64,000 nucleotides of DNA from Flagellimonas profundi (GTDB taxonomy: Bacteria; Bacteroidota; Bacteroidia; Flavobacteriales; Flavobacteriaceae), in contig NZ_JAFLNM010000004.1 in NCBI RefSeq assembly GCF_017313275.1, positions 186,001 through 250,000 of the forward strand, written 5' to 3'. Within the stretch, counting starts at the first letter, position 1, and every line of letters begins with the position of its first letter. Shown here piece after piece: positions 8,622 to 15,642 of this stretch. Both the position numbers and the translations under genes were made by a program. The notes under the pieces were generated by a model. The model was not told the DNA's origin and ran no database searches. It saw nothing but the letters and a program-made list of their open reading frames with translations.

Positions 8622-9250
8622 TCACCAATCATCATCAGCCTTGACCTCACTTTTCATATAAGCCAATAAAGATGAATCAATACTTTCGATTTCATCTACA
8701 ATCTGAGGGAAAATTTGATCATAATGATTCTTTTGACCATCATAATCCTTTCGAGCCTTTTTATCATTATTCAATCGTTTTAATGCCGCCTTAGTACCAG
8801 GCATATCTGTTTCAGTTAGCACTTTTCGACTATAATCCCTATATGCCTCAAAATCCATATTCATGAAGATAAAAGGTATTTCTACTCCGCTAGTAGACAT
8901 AGAAAGGTCCATGATTTCAATTTTGTATCTCCCTTCTCTAAATTGAAGATCCAAAGTGAAATTAATGTCTCTCGTAACATAAATAGTTGTGCCATAAGCG
9001 GTAAAATCAGCACCAACTGAAAAGCCTCCCTTTGCTAAAATCTGGTCAGCATTGTTTATTCTAGTCACATAATTTGAATTCTTGAATGACCGGGCCACCC
9101 ATTCATCGCCTTCTTTTTTTTTAGTTCTTGCTTGCTAAGGCCAATCTCATGAACCTGCCTTAAATAAATCGTTTGGTTTACTGAATCTATGGTTGCCTGT
9201 GAAAACATTGTGAATGGCACCAATAGTAATAATAGGATAGTGTTTCTCAT
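8622..9250 (-). pseudogene. DUF4468-like secreted protein, frameshifted in a run of nine A
   Basis: Two minus-strand reading frames make one gene if a single A is added to the A9 tract at 9114-9122. The upstream part starts at ATG 9250 with a signal peptide (MRNTILLLLLVPFTMFSQ) and reaches ELKKK. The downstream part then reads EGDEWVARSFKNSNYVTR and continues to the stop at 8624-8622. The joined 209-residue product resembles DUF4468 proteins, which are secreted Bacteroidota proteins of a TBP-like fold with a conserved W-A-x-x-F segment and unknown function. The upstream frame alone would stop about 50 bases later, so the gene as printed is broken. A sequencing error, a true indel or a phase-variable tract would all look the same. 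Confidence 0.65.
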
Positions 9251-9446
9251 GACCAAAAAATAATCATTTTTCTTTGTTTTACCCTATTTGTGACGTTCGA
9301 AAAAGCAAATGAATCAACTAAAATGTCAACCATATAGTAATTATCAATGAATTCAATACCTACCGCTACAACTATTGGAGACGGGTGAAATTTTCCCTGC
9401 CGTTTGATTTTGAAAATTAGAATGCTTCGAACCAATGATGGAGAAA

Positions 9447-9689
9447 TTATTTGTCAAAAGACAACAACTCGGAAGTAGTTATTCCAAAAGCATCAGCTAT
9501 TCTCTTAAGCATAGAAATTTTCATTTCTTGCTTCCCCAACTCATATTTTCGTAGGTTCTGAGCATCTATTCCTGCTTTGAAAGCAATTTCTTCAACACTC
9601 AAGTCATTTTTAATCCTTAATGCTCTGAGGTGTTTCCCGAATTCAATACAAAAGGCTGGGATTTCCTTTTTTCGTTCACGCTTTGACAT
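9447..9689 (-). CDS. XRE-family DNA-binding regulator
   Basis: This 80-residue protein is essentially one Cro/C1-type helix-turn-helix. It has an amino-terminal basic arm (MSKRERKKEIP), helices spanning LRALRIKNDLSVEEIAFKAG, a recognition helix near IDAQNLRKYELGKQEM, and the closing MLKRIADAFGITTSELLSFD. Such small proteins repress phage, plasmid or island genes. Just upstream of its ATG, in the spacer before the divergent 9801 gene, lie two palindromes built from TTGT/ACAA. They are likely autoregulatory operators. It closes the AT-rich accessory block after tRNA-Phe. Confidence 0.85.
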   Translation of the reverse strand: MSKRERKKEIPAFCIEFGKHLRALRIKNDLSVEEIAFKAGIDAQNLRKYELGKQEMKISMLKRIADAFGITTSELLSFDK

Positions 9690-9702
9690 ATATCAAAAAT
9701 GC

Positions 9703-9752
9703 ATACAAGAAGTTTTATACAACGAATTGTATATAACGGGTTGTTTACAACC
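9703..9752. promoter_or_regulatory. Putative XRE operators (two adjacent palindromes)
   Basis: A perfect inverted repeat TATACAA-CGAA-TTGTATA occupies 9716-9733. A second, GGTTGT-TT-ACAACC, occupies 9739-9752. A further half-site ATACAA lies at 9703-9708. They sit between the divergent XRE gene (start 9689) and the gene starting at 9801, the expected position for autoregulation. Confidence 0.55.
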
Positions 9753-9800
9753 TTTTTATTATTTTTGAATTTAGAGAATCCCAAAATCTAACAATCTACT

Positions 9801-10220
9801 ATGCCACCCATTCCCGTTTTATCCACTTTTACCGACTTTCTAAACCAAAGTTCCCCTGCCCCCTTGCAGATCACCTTTGCCAACCTTACCATCCGTAACC
9901 ATCAAAACGGGCAGTTCCTTAACCAAGTGCAGCGGCAGCATGGCCGTATCGCCCTCCATAAAACCCTACACCAAGGCGTAGCGGAACTCACGGTGCTGGA
10001 CCATCTGGTGTTCAGTTTTTCCTTTAAATTCCGAATGCCCCATGTTGGGGAGTGCCAACATATTACAATGCAGTCCCTGCCCCGGCCCTTGAGCCATGGC
10101 AAACTGTACGTGGATGGCGAGCAATTGCGGCTATGCTTTACTATAGATGCCCCGGACCCCTTACGTTGTGTAGCGGTAACCCATGTGTACCAGGGCATTT
10201 GTACCCTGGAACGGTGCTGA
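9801..10220 (+). CDS. Hypothetical protein (139 aa)
   Basis: The frame runs from ATG 9801 to a stop 40 bases short of the convergent AraC-type gene. The product starts MPPIPVLSTFTDFLNQSS and shows alternating hydrophobic strands (LQITFANLTIRN, LVFSFSFKFRMP, QLRLCFTIDA). There is no signal peptide and no known motif. The DNA is GC-rich compared with the accessory block to its left. A competing minus-strand frame at 9902-10198 has an implausible Trp/Arg/Cys-rich composition, which favours this one. A beta-rich cytoplasmic protein of unknown function is the most I can say. Confidence 0.55.
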   Translation: MPPIPVLSTFTDFLNQSSPAPLQITFANLTIRNHQNGQFLNQVQRQHGRIALHKTLHQGVAELTVLDHLVFSFSFKFRMPHVGECQHITMQSLPRPLSHGKLYVDGEQLRLCFTIDAPDPLRCVAVTHVYQGICTLERC

Positions 10221-10261
10221 ACTCCCCTTGGTGGCGAATTTATTGGGCAGATAGGTAATTG

Positions 10262-11299
10262 CTACCCTACGACCTCAGCGCTTTTTTTGCTGTTCTTGAA
10301 TTCACTCGGGCTCAAACCGTATTTCTCCTTAAAGATCTTGGAAAAGTAGCTCCTGCTGGTAAAGCCAATGGAATAGACCACTTCGGAAATGTTCATTTCG
10401 GTGGTGGCAATGTAATCACGGGCGAGTTCCAGCCTTGCATGGCGTATGTACTCGGTAACCGTTTTGTTGTAAAGCAGTTTAAACCCTTCTTGCAGCTTTG
10501 CTTGGGTAAGGCCGGTTTCGGCAGAGATGTCTTCCAAAGAAAAGTCCTTTGCAATGTTCTTCTCTATTTTTTTGGCATAGCTACGGATCTTCTTCAATTC
10601 CCTTTTCAGCAAACTGGTCTGGGGCCTTTTGTTCTGCACCTCCTTGTTATGCTGGATCATGTGCATGGATAGGATCTGGTACACATACCCCTCGATCATC
10701 ATAATACGGACCATTCCCTTTGCCTTGATCTTTTTTATTTCGGCCATTACCTCGGCAATTTTGAGGTTGTACGATCCATAATAGGCAAATACCTTTTCGT
10801 GATCGGTATCCAAAAACACCTTGTACAGTTGCTTGTTGAGTTCCTCCCCTTGGTTCAACCTTTTGCGCAAAAAAGGTTTTCTGCGCACCTGTATCACCGT
10901 CTGGCTTATTTTTATGTCCTTGGGAAAGTATCTGTCCGTTATACCGCCATCGCGATTGGTCAGGATCACCGATTGGAACTGCTCCATGATCTTAATATCG
11001 TCTTCCGGCTGGTACCCGAACTTATGTCCGCAATACCCTTCCAAACAGTAATAAAAGCTAATGGGGTTAAAGTCGGAAGTATCCACCTCGATCAGTACCT
11101 CGTCAAAAAAAGTGATATCGAGTTCCAATAAACTCACACCCCAGTCAAAAGTGATAAAACGGATACTTCCGTTTGCCTTATCGTTGGAAACATTTAAGGA
11201 ATGCTGTCCCCATCTTTCGGTTATTTCGCCTCCAATGGCATTCTTGATCTGCTCAACCGATTCTGCGGTATCGTGGGCGTCTACTTTAATTTTTATCAT
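10262..11299 (-). CDS. AraC-family transcriptional regulator
   Basis: The 345-residue protein ends in a double helix-turn-helix AraC domain (about residues 240-340). The first helix pair is near FSLEDISAETGLTQAKLQEG. The second is the family signature (ISEVVYSIGFTSRSYFSKIF, then KEKYGLSPSEFK). The amino-terminal 230 residues form a mixed sensor domain without a recognised ligand motif. It is convergent with the 9801 gene and divergent from the SRAP-like gene at 11495. The shared spacer carries an imperfect palindrome that could be its site. The inducer is unknown. Confidence 0.88.
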   Translation of the reverse strand: MIKIKVDAHDTAESVEQIKNAIGGEITERWGQHSLNVSNDKANGSIRFITFDWGVSLLELDITFFDEVLIEVDTSDFNPISFYYCLEGYCGHKFGYQPEDDIKIMEQFQSVILTNRDGGITDRYFPKDIKISQTVIQVRRKPFLRKRLNQGEELNKQLYKVFLDTDHEKVFAYYGSYNLKIAEVMAEIKKIKAKGMVRIMMIEGYVYQILSMHMIQHNKEVQNKRPQTSLLKRELKKIRSYAKKIEKNIAKDFSLEDISAETGLTQAKLQEGFKLLYNKTVTEYIRHARLELARDYIATTEMNISEVVYSIGFTSRSYFSKIFKEKYGLSPSEFKNSKKSAEVVG

Positions 11300-11340
11300 T
11301 AAAAAGTCTTCCTACTTTTTGTTCAATTATTGGTCTTAAC

Positions 11341-11382
11341 CCCTAAAGATAGGCTTTGTTGGCAAGTGCACAACCATAGGGG
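11341..11382. promoter_or_regulatory. Imperfect palindrome between the AraC and SRAP-like genes
   Basis: CCCCTA near 11341 and TAGGGG near 11378 form the arms of an imperfect inverted repeat, with GTTG and CAAC nested inside. It lies in the 195-base divergent spacer. It could be an AraC-regulator site; no other support is visible. Confidence 0.3.
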
Positions 11383-11494
11383 CACACCTTTATCATAGTT
11401 TTAATAAAAAAATGAATAGCAACACAATTAAATTGGTTTGAGTCAATCTTTTTTGATGGTTTATCCTTACTTGGTACCTAGATGCAAGAAGATT

Positions 11495-12190
11495 ATGATT
11501 TACAAACTTTCAAATGAGGCAGGGAAAGACGCGATAGAAAAGGAGTTTGGAATTCCCTTCAGATATCCGAATTTATACCGGCCAAACCCTATCATCAATG
11601 GTTTTCACGAAATCAACCTTAGCGTGGTGCCCATGGAAAAACCCAATAAGATAACTTTTGCCATTTGGGGGCTCATGCCACAGGATTTTAAAGAGGATTG
11701 GCACAATTTCCAGGATAATGCCAACACCTTGAACGTGCAGTTGGAGGAACTGGAAAACGTAGCCTGGATGCAGGAATCCTTCAAAAAAAGGCGTTGTTTG
11801 ATTATTGTGACCGGTTTTTACACGCATCTGCTGGAAAACGGCAACACCTACAGCTACCATATTTACCGACCCTCCGAAAAACCATTTTATTTGGCAGGCA
11901 CCTACAATGTGTTGCATGACGGTTTTTTGTGCACCGCGGTAATGGTGACCAAGACCGACCCGTTTGTTTCCAGTTACCACAACATTAGCAATCTGGCCCC
12001 GGTCATAGTTCCTAAAGAACAGGCTGCAACATGGTTGAACCAGAACGCAACTGTTGATGAGCTGAAACAAATTGTTCAGGACCCCCATAACATCAATTTG
12101 GAAGCCAAGCGCTTGGACAACCAATTCTTTCTAAAAAATTTGGCCCCGAGCCAGCAAATTGAATCCTTGCTCGCGGGGTCTCAACAGTAA
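11495..12190 (+). CDS. SRAP (YedK/HMCES-like) domain protein lacking the catalytic cysteine
   Basis: SRAP proteins form a thiazolidine crosslink to abasic sites through Cys2. From ATG 11495 this 231-residue product starts MIYKLSNEAG, so position 2 is Ile, not Cys. The fold is still recognisable: NLYRPNPIINGFHEINL, then FAIWGLMPQDFK, then an Asn-containing DNANTLNV segment, then RRCLIIVTGFYTHLLENGNT, and a His-containing YHNISNLAPVIV. The usual GFYEW glutamate is replaced (GFYTH). An upstream in-frame ATG at 11438 would add 19 residues, but it would still not place Cys at position 2. This appears to be a divergent, probably non-crosslinking paralogue with an unknown role. Confidence 0.72.
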   Translation: MIYKLSNEAGKDAIEKEFGIPFRYPNLYRPNPIINGFHEINLSVVPMEKPNKITFAIWGLMPQDFKEDWHNFQDNANTLNVQLEELENVAWMQESFKKRRCLIIVTGFYTHLLENGNTYSYHIYRPSEKPFYLAGTYNVLHDGFLCTAVMVTKTDPFVSSYHNISNLAPVIVPKEQAATWLNQNATVDELKQIVQDPHNINLEAKRLDNQFFLKNLAPSQQIESLLAGSQQ

Positions 12191-12362
12191 AAAACAGGCG
12201 GCCAAACAGTCTAATCTGAGAACTTTACACCCTTTTAATCACCCATATCCGCTATTGAGTCAACATAAAAAGGTATAGCGGCAAGCTACCACGCACAAGT
12301 AAACGATATTTGTAATGTACTGATTAAGAGCTAGTCAGGCATTAACACTAAACACTATCATT

Positions 12363-12524
12363 ATGTTACGTTGGACAGTCGCTTTTATAATATTGGCCAT
12401 TATTGCCGGTATTTTCGGATTTGGAGGAATTGCCGCAGGAGCGGCAAGCATTGCCAAAATCCTATTCTTCATATTCATTGTATTGTTTATCATTTCGTTG
12501 ATAACAGGAAGAAAAAAATTATAA
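12363..12524 (+). CDS. DUF1328-type small membrane protein (53 aa)
   Basis: Translation from ATG 12363 gives 53 residues, [20 protein letters not shown] followed by a glycine/alanine-rich turn and a second hydrophobic helix ending SLITGRKKL. This matches the YtjA/DUF1328 pattern of two membrane helices around [18 protein letters not shown]. The family is a frequent stress-associated inner membrane protein of unknown function. It lies 47 bases upstream of the acidic lipoprotein gene and may be cotranscribed with it and with cardiolipin synthase, suggesting an envelope-stress setting. Confidence 0.85.
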   Translation: MLRWTVAFIILAIIAGIFGFGGIAAGAASIAKILFFIFIVLFIISLITGRKKL

Positions 12525-12571
12525 AACAACACACACTAAAAGAAATCATTAACCCTAAAATCAGAAACTAC

Positions 12572-12826
12572 ATGAAAAAGTCGATACGAATATTTACAAT
12601 GCTCTTGGCAACGGTACTTACCTTAAGTTTGACCAGTTGCAGGGAAACCAAAGAAGATAAGGCCGAAGAGGCCATAGAAGACGTAAAAGATGGGGTCGAG
12701 GATGCCGCCGACGATCTTGAAGATGCCGCAGAAGATGTTGGGGACGAAATGGAGGATGCCGCTGAAGACGTAGAAGATGCTGCTGAAGACGTGGAGGATG
12801 AAGTTGAGGACGCTACCGACTCCTAA
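12572..12826 (+). CDS. Small acidic repeat lipoprotein (84 aa)
   Basis: The product has a lipoprotein signal (MKKSIRIFTMLLATVLTLSL, then TSC with the lipidated Cys at residue 23). The mature part is almost entirely Asp, Glu, Ala and Val, arranged in seven-residue units such as EDAAEDV. It contains ED-A-A-ED-V repeats up to EVEDATDS, giving a very strong negative charge and probable coiled-coil or disordered character. The residues after the lipidated Cys are R-E-T. A terminator follows 24 bases later. Such proteins may coat the outer membrane or bind divalent cations; this is inference. Confidence 0.8.
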   Translation: MKKSIRIFTMLLATVLTLSLTSCRETKEDKAEEAIEDVKDGVEDAADDLEDAAEDVGDEMEDAAEDVEDAAEDVEDEVEDATDS

Positions 12827-12850
12827 GAAATTTCACAACTGACAAAGCAT

Positions 12851-12882
12851 AACTCTGGCCAGTTTTGGCCAGAGTTTTTTTG
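12851..12882 (+). terminator. Rho-independent terminator after the acidic lipoprotein gene
   Basis: AACTCTGGCC at 12851-12860 pairs with GGCCAGAGTT at 12867-12876 around a six-base loop, and a T run follows. This is the clearest terminator in the window. Confidence 0.9.
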
Positions 12883-12966
12883 TTTGCGTTCATCGGTATT
12901 TTTACTAAAGGAAGGATATACCGATATTCGTTCATACCTTAGAGAACAGAAACACCACCATTTTTT

Positions 12967-14388
12967 TTGAAGACCTTTTTAACCATCCTGTACATTGCAA
13001 CTTCCGTTTGGGCGATCGGAGCCATTATTTATCACGGAAGGCGGCCCTCGCGTTCCATTAGTTGGGCTTTGGCCATTATCATCCTGCCCTTTTTAGGGGC
13101 CATACTCTACTATCTTTTTGGCATGAACCGTAGAAAGTTCAAGTTCTACAACACCAAGGAATTTGAAAAAAGAAACAAGTTTGCCCAGCCTAAAATTTCC
13201 GAGCAAGAAGCGTTTTTAGCGCATTTTGATGATGATATCCGAAAGGAAAGGCTCAACCGATTGATAGAGGCCAGTTCCAGTACCACTGCAAAATCCAGCA
13301 ATAAGGTATCGGTCTTACAAGATGGCGGGGAAACCTTCAACGTTTTGTTCAAAGCCATGGAAGAGGCCCAAAAATTCATCCATGTGCAATATTACATTTT
13401 GGAGAGGGGCACGCTTTTGGATAAAATGCTGGACCTTTTTGAAAGAAAAATCAAAGAAGGTGTAGAAATCAGAATTATTTACGACTCGCTCGGCAGCTAT
13501 AAATTACGGGGCCGCCCCAGAAAACAATTTCAGGATATCGGGGTAAAAATATATCCCATTATGCCCATTCGGATAAGGAACCTGTTGTTCTCCCTTAATT
13601 TTAGAAACCACCGAAAAATTGTGATCATAGACAATACCGTGGCTTTTACCGGAGGGGTGAATGTTTCCGACAAATACATAAAACGGGAAAATGGACTGGG
13701 TAAATGGAAAGACGTCCATTTAAAACTGGAAGGCCCCATTGTAAACGATCTGCACCTTATTTTTCTAAAGGATTACTTTTTTGCGAGCAACAAAGCGGAT
13801 TTTAATATCTCCAACTATGTTGCTGCACAACAAGCCGCAGGCAACGTCAATGCCCAAGTGGTCGCTGGCGGACCAGATTCCAAGCACCCTACCATTATGC
13901 AACAATATATAGGCATGATGAACCAGGCGAAACGTTCCATATGCATAGCCAACCCCTATTTTGTTCCCGGTGAAGCGTTTTTGCAGAGCCTAAAAATCAT
14001 CGCGCTCGAAGGAGTGGAAATCACTCTTTTGGTTCCTAAAAAATCTGATTCCCAAGCAGCCAAATTTGCCATGTTTTCCCATTTCGAAGAATTGCTGAAG
14101 GTCGGGGTGAAAATCTATTTACGGAACGACTTCTCCCACAGCAAAATAATGATCGTGGATGATGACCTGGTCTCCATTGGCTCCGGCAACTTCGACATTC
14201 GCAGCTTTGAACTCAACTATGAGACCAATATTTTACTGTACAACAAAGAAATCAACAGGGAAATGACGGAAGAGTTCAAAAAAATCTGTGAAAAAGCCAG
14301 CCCAGTTACCTTGGAACGGTTCCTGAACAGAACCCTTTGGCAAAAATTCCTCGAGGGGCTCTTCAAATTTTTAAAACCCCTGATCTAG
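12967..14388 (+). CDS. cls: Cardiolipin synthase (phospholipase D superfamily)
   Basis: The enzyme joins phosphatidyl groups to make cardiolipin at the inner membrane. The 473-residue product has two amino-terminal membrane segments (about residues 2-20 and 33-55, a PLDc_N region). Two catalytic HKD motifs follow: HRKIVIIDNTVAFTGGVN near residue 215 and HSKIMIVDDDLVSIGSGNFD near 391. Both His, Lys and Asp triads are intact. The only usable start is TTG 12967. No Shine-Dalgarno is visible, which is usual in this phylum. It follows the DUF1328 and acidic lipoprotein genes but lies beyond a strong terminator, so it probably has its own promoter. Confidence 0.9.
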   Translation: MKTFLTILYIATSVWAIGAIIYHGRRPSRSISWALAIIILPFLGAILYYLFGMNRRKFKFYNTKEFEKRNKFAQPKISEQEAFLAHFDDDIRKERLNRLIEASSSTTAKSSNKVSVLQDGGETFNVLFKAMEEAQKFIHVQYYILERGTLLDKMLDLFERKIKEGVEIRIIYDSLGSYKLRGRPRKQFQDIGVKIYPIMPIRIRNLLFSLNFRNHRKIVIIDNTVAFTGGVNVSDKYIKRENGLGKWKDVHLKLEGPIVNDLHLIFLKDYFFASNKADFNISNYVAAQQAAGNVNAQVVAGGPDSKHPTIMQQYIGMMNQAKRSICIANPYFVPGEAFLQSLKIIALEGVEITLLVPKKSDSQAAKFAMFSHFEELLKVGVKIYLRNDFSHSKIMIVDDDLVSIGSGNFDIRSFELNYETNILLYNKEINREMTEEFKKICEKASPVTLERFLNRTLWQKFLEGLFKFLKPLI

Positions 14389-14480
14389 TATTCCCAATAA
14401 TGGTCTGCATCAATCATTAGCTGATTTACGGCAACCCCAACACAAGGTCCAGGTTAACTTAGTATCAAAATAAAACAATC

Positions 14481-14945
14481 ATGAAAAATCTATTTTTAAT
14501 TCTATTCTTAATCGGAGCGACAACCCTAAGCGCCCAGAGCATATCTAAAAATGCATTGGGTATCAGGGTGGGCGATAACGACGGATTTGGAGGTGAAATC
14601 TCCTATCAGCGTTATCTGCACGAAAACAATAGACTGGAATTCGACCTTGGCTGGAGAGATTCCAACAATGTGGAAGCCTTTAAACTAGTGGGGCTGTACC
14701 AATGGGTAATGCCAATTGACGAAGGATTTAACTGGTATGTTGGTGCCGGTGGTGGTTTGGGATCTTTTGATGCCGGAGAAGTTGATGGCACCTTTGCTCT
14801 AGTAGCAGGTGACATAGGTATTGAGTACGATTTTGATTTTCCATTATTGGTTTCGCTTGATATGAGGCCTGAAATTGGTTTCAATGACACTTACTCGGAC
14901 GACCTGGATTTGGATATCGCTCTCGGACTACGGTACCAGTTCTAA
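14481..14945 (+). CDS. Small outer membrane beta-barrel protein (154 aa)
   Basis: The product has a signal peptide (MKNLFLILFLIGATTLSAQ) followed by about eight alternating strands. Typical strand pairs are GGEISYQRYLHENNRLEFDL and ALVAGDIGIEYDFD, and it ends in an aromatic barrel signature (LGLRYQF). The size and pattern fit an OmpA/OmpX-like eight-strand barrel without a peptidoglycan domain. A terminator lies 19 bases after its stop, so it is probably monocistronic. The function is unknown, and the strand count is estimated by eye. Confidence 0.8.
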   Translation: MKNLFLILFLIGATTLSAQSISKNALGIRVGDNDGFGGEISYQRYLHENNRLEFDLGWRDSNNVEAFKLVGLYQWVMPIDEGFNWYVGAGGGLGSFDAGEVDGTFALVAGDIGIEYDFDFPLLVSLDMRPEIGFNDTYSDDLDLDIALGLRYQF

Positions 14946-14964
14946 ACACAGTATAATCTAATTA

Positions 14965-14993
14965 AAAAGGGCAAATTATAATTTGCCCTTTTC
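14965..14993 (+). terminator. Rho-independent terminator after the barrel gene
   Basis: AAAAGGGCAAAT at 14965-14976 pairs perfectly with ATTTGCCCTTTT at 14981-14992 around a four-base loop. The symmetric A and T flanks would also allow it to act in the other direction. Confidence 0.85.
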
Positions 14994-15006
14994 TAACCCT
15001 TAAATT

Positions 15007-15642
15007 TTGAGAAGAAAACTAAAACTACTTTTTCTAGCGATCATCGCTGTATTTTTAGTTGTCCATATTTTGAAAGAACCCAAAACTACCATACCAAAAA
15101 GCATACAGGACGAGGTGGAGATTGCCCTTGGACATTTTTCCGAACTCGAGGGGATTCCCATAGCATTCAAGTTCAAAAAGAACATCAAAAAATCAGTGAT
15201 GCAGGCTCAGCCCACTTGGAGTGGACTGCTAAAGCCCAGGAGCAAAAGAAGCTATGTGATCTTGATCAGTGAAAAGTTCAAGATTTCCGGAGCGGAATTT
15301 AAAACAGTGGATGTGCCGCGGGATGTGCTGATCGGTTGGATAGGACATGAGCTTGGCCATGTGATGGATTATCAAGAACGTGGCAATCTCAATCTCATAG
15401 GTTTTGGTATCCGATATGTACTCTTAAAGGAATTCGTAAAAAAAGCCGAACGGGCAGCCGACTCTTTTGCAGTGTCCCGGGGCATGTCCGAATATATCCT
15501 GAAAACAAAACGGTTTATCCTAAACCATTCCGAAATCGACGATGTTTACAAAGCCCGTATAAAGCAGTATTACCTCTCCCCAGACGAAATTATGGAAATG
15601 GTGGAGCACCAGGATTCCATTAGGGACAATAATTTATTATGA
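15007..15642 (+). CDS. Membrane-anchored zinc metalloprotease-like protein
   Basis: The 211-residue product starts with TTG 15007 and has an amino-terminal membrane anchor (LLFLAIIAVFLVVHIL). A zinc-protease helix GWIGHELGHVMDYQ contains H114, E115 and H118, and a downstream AERAADSFAVSRG supplies a plausible third ligand (Glu near 147). This layout resembles M48/M78-like or SprT-like zincins, but I cannot place it in one family. The carboxy-terminal part (PDEIMEMVEHQDS) is helical. Its 3' end overlaps the convergent GH3 gene by six bases. A periplasmic housekeeping protease is a reasonable guess. Confidence 0.7.
   Translation: MRRKLKLLFLAIIAVFLVVHILKEPKTTIPKSIQDEVEIALGHFSELEGIPIAFKFKKNIKKSVMQAQPTWSGLLKPRSKRSYVILISEKFKISGAEFKTVDVPRDVLIGWIGHELGHVMDYQERGNLNLIGFGIRYVLLKEFVKKAERAADSFAVSRGMSEYILKTKRFILNHSEIDDVYKARIKQYYLSPDEIMEMVEHQDSIRDNNLL

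Noticed and set aside
9247..9435. 62-residue minus-strand frame between the DUF4468-like and XRE genes
   Set aside because: No start context, no family and an unnatural mixture of residues; likely chance in AT-rich DNA.
9902..10198. Minus-strand frame opposite the 9801 gene
   Set aside because: Its composition is rich in Trp, Arg and Cys and lacks periodicity; the plus-strand gene is better.
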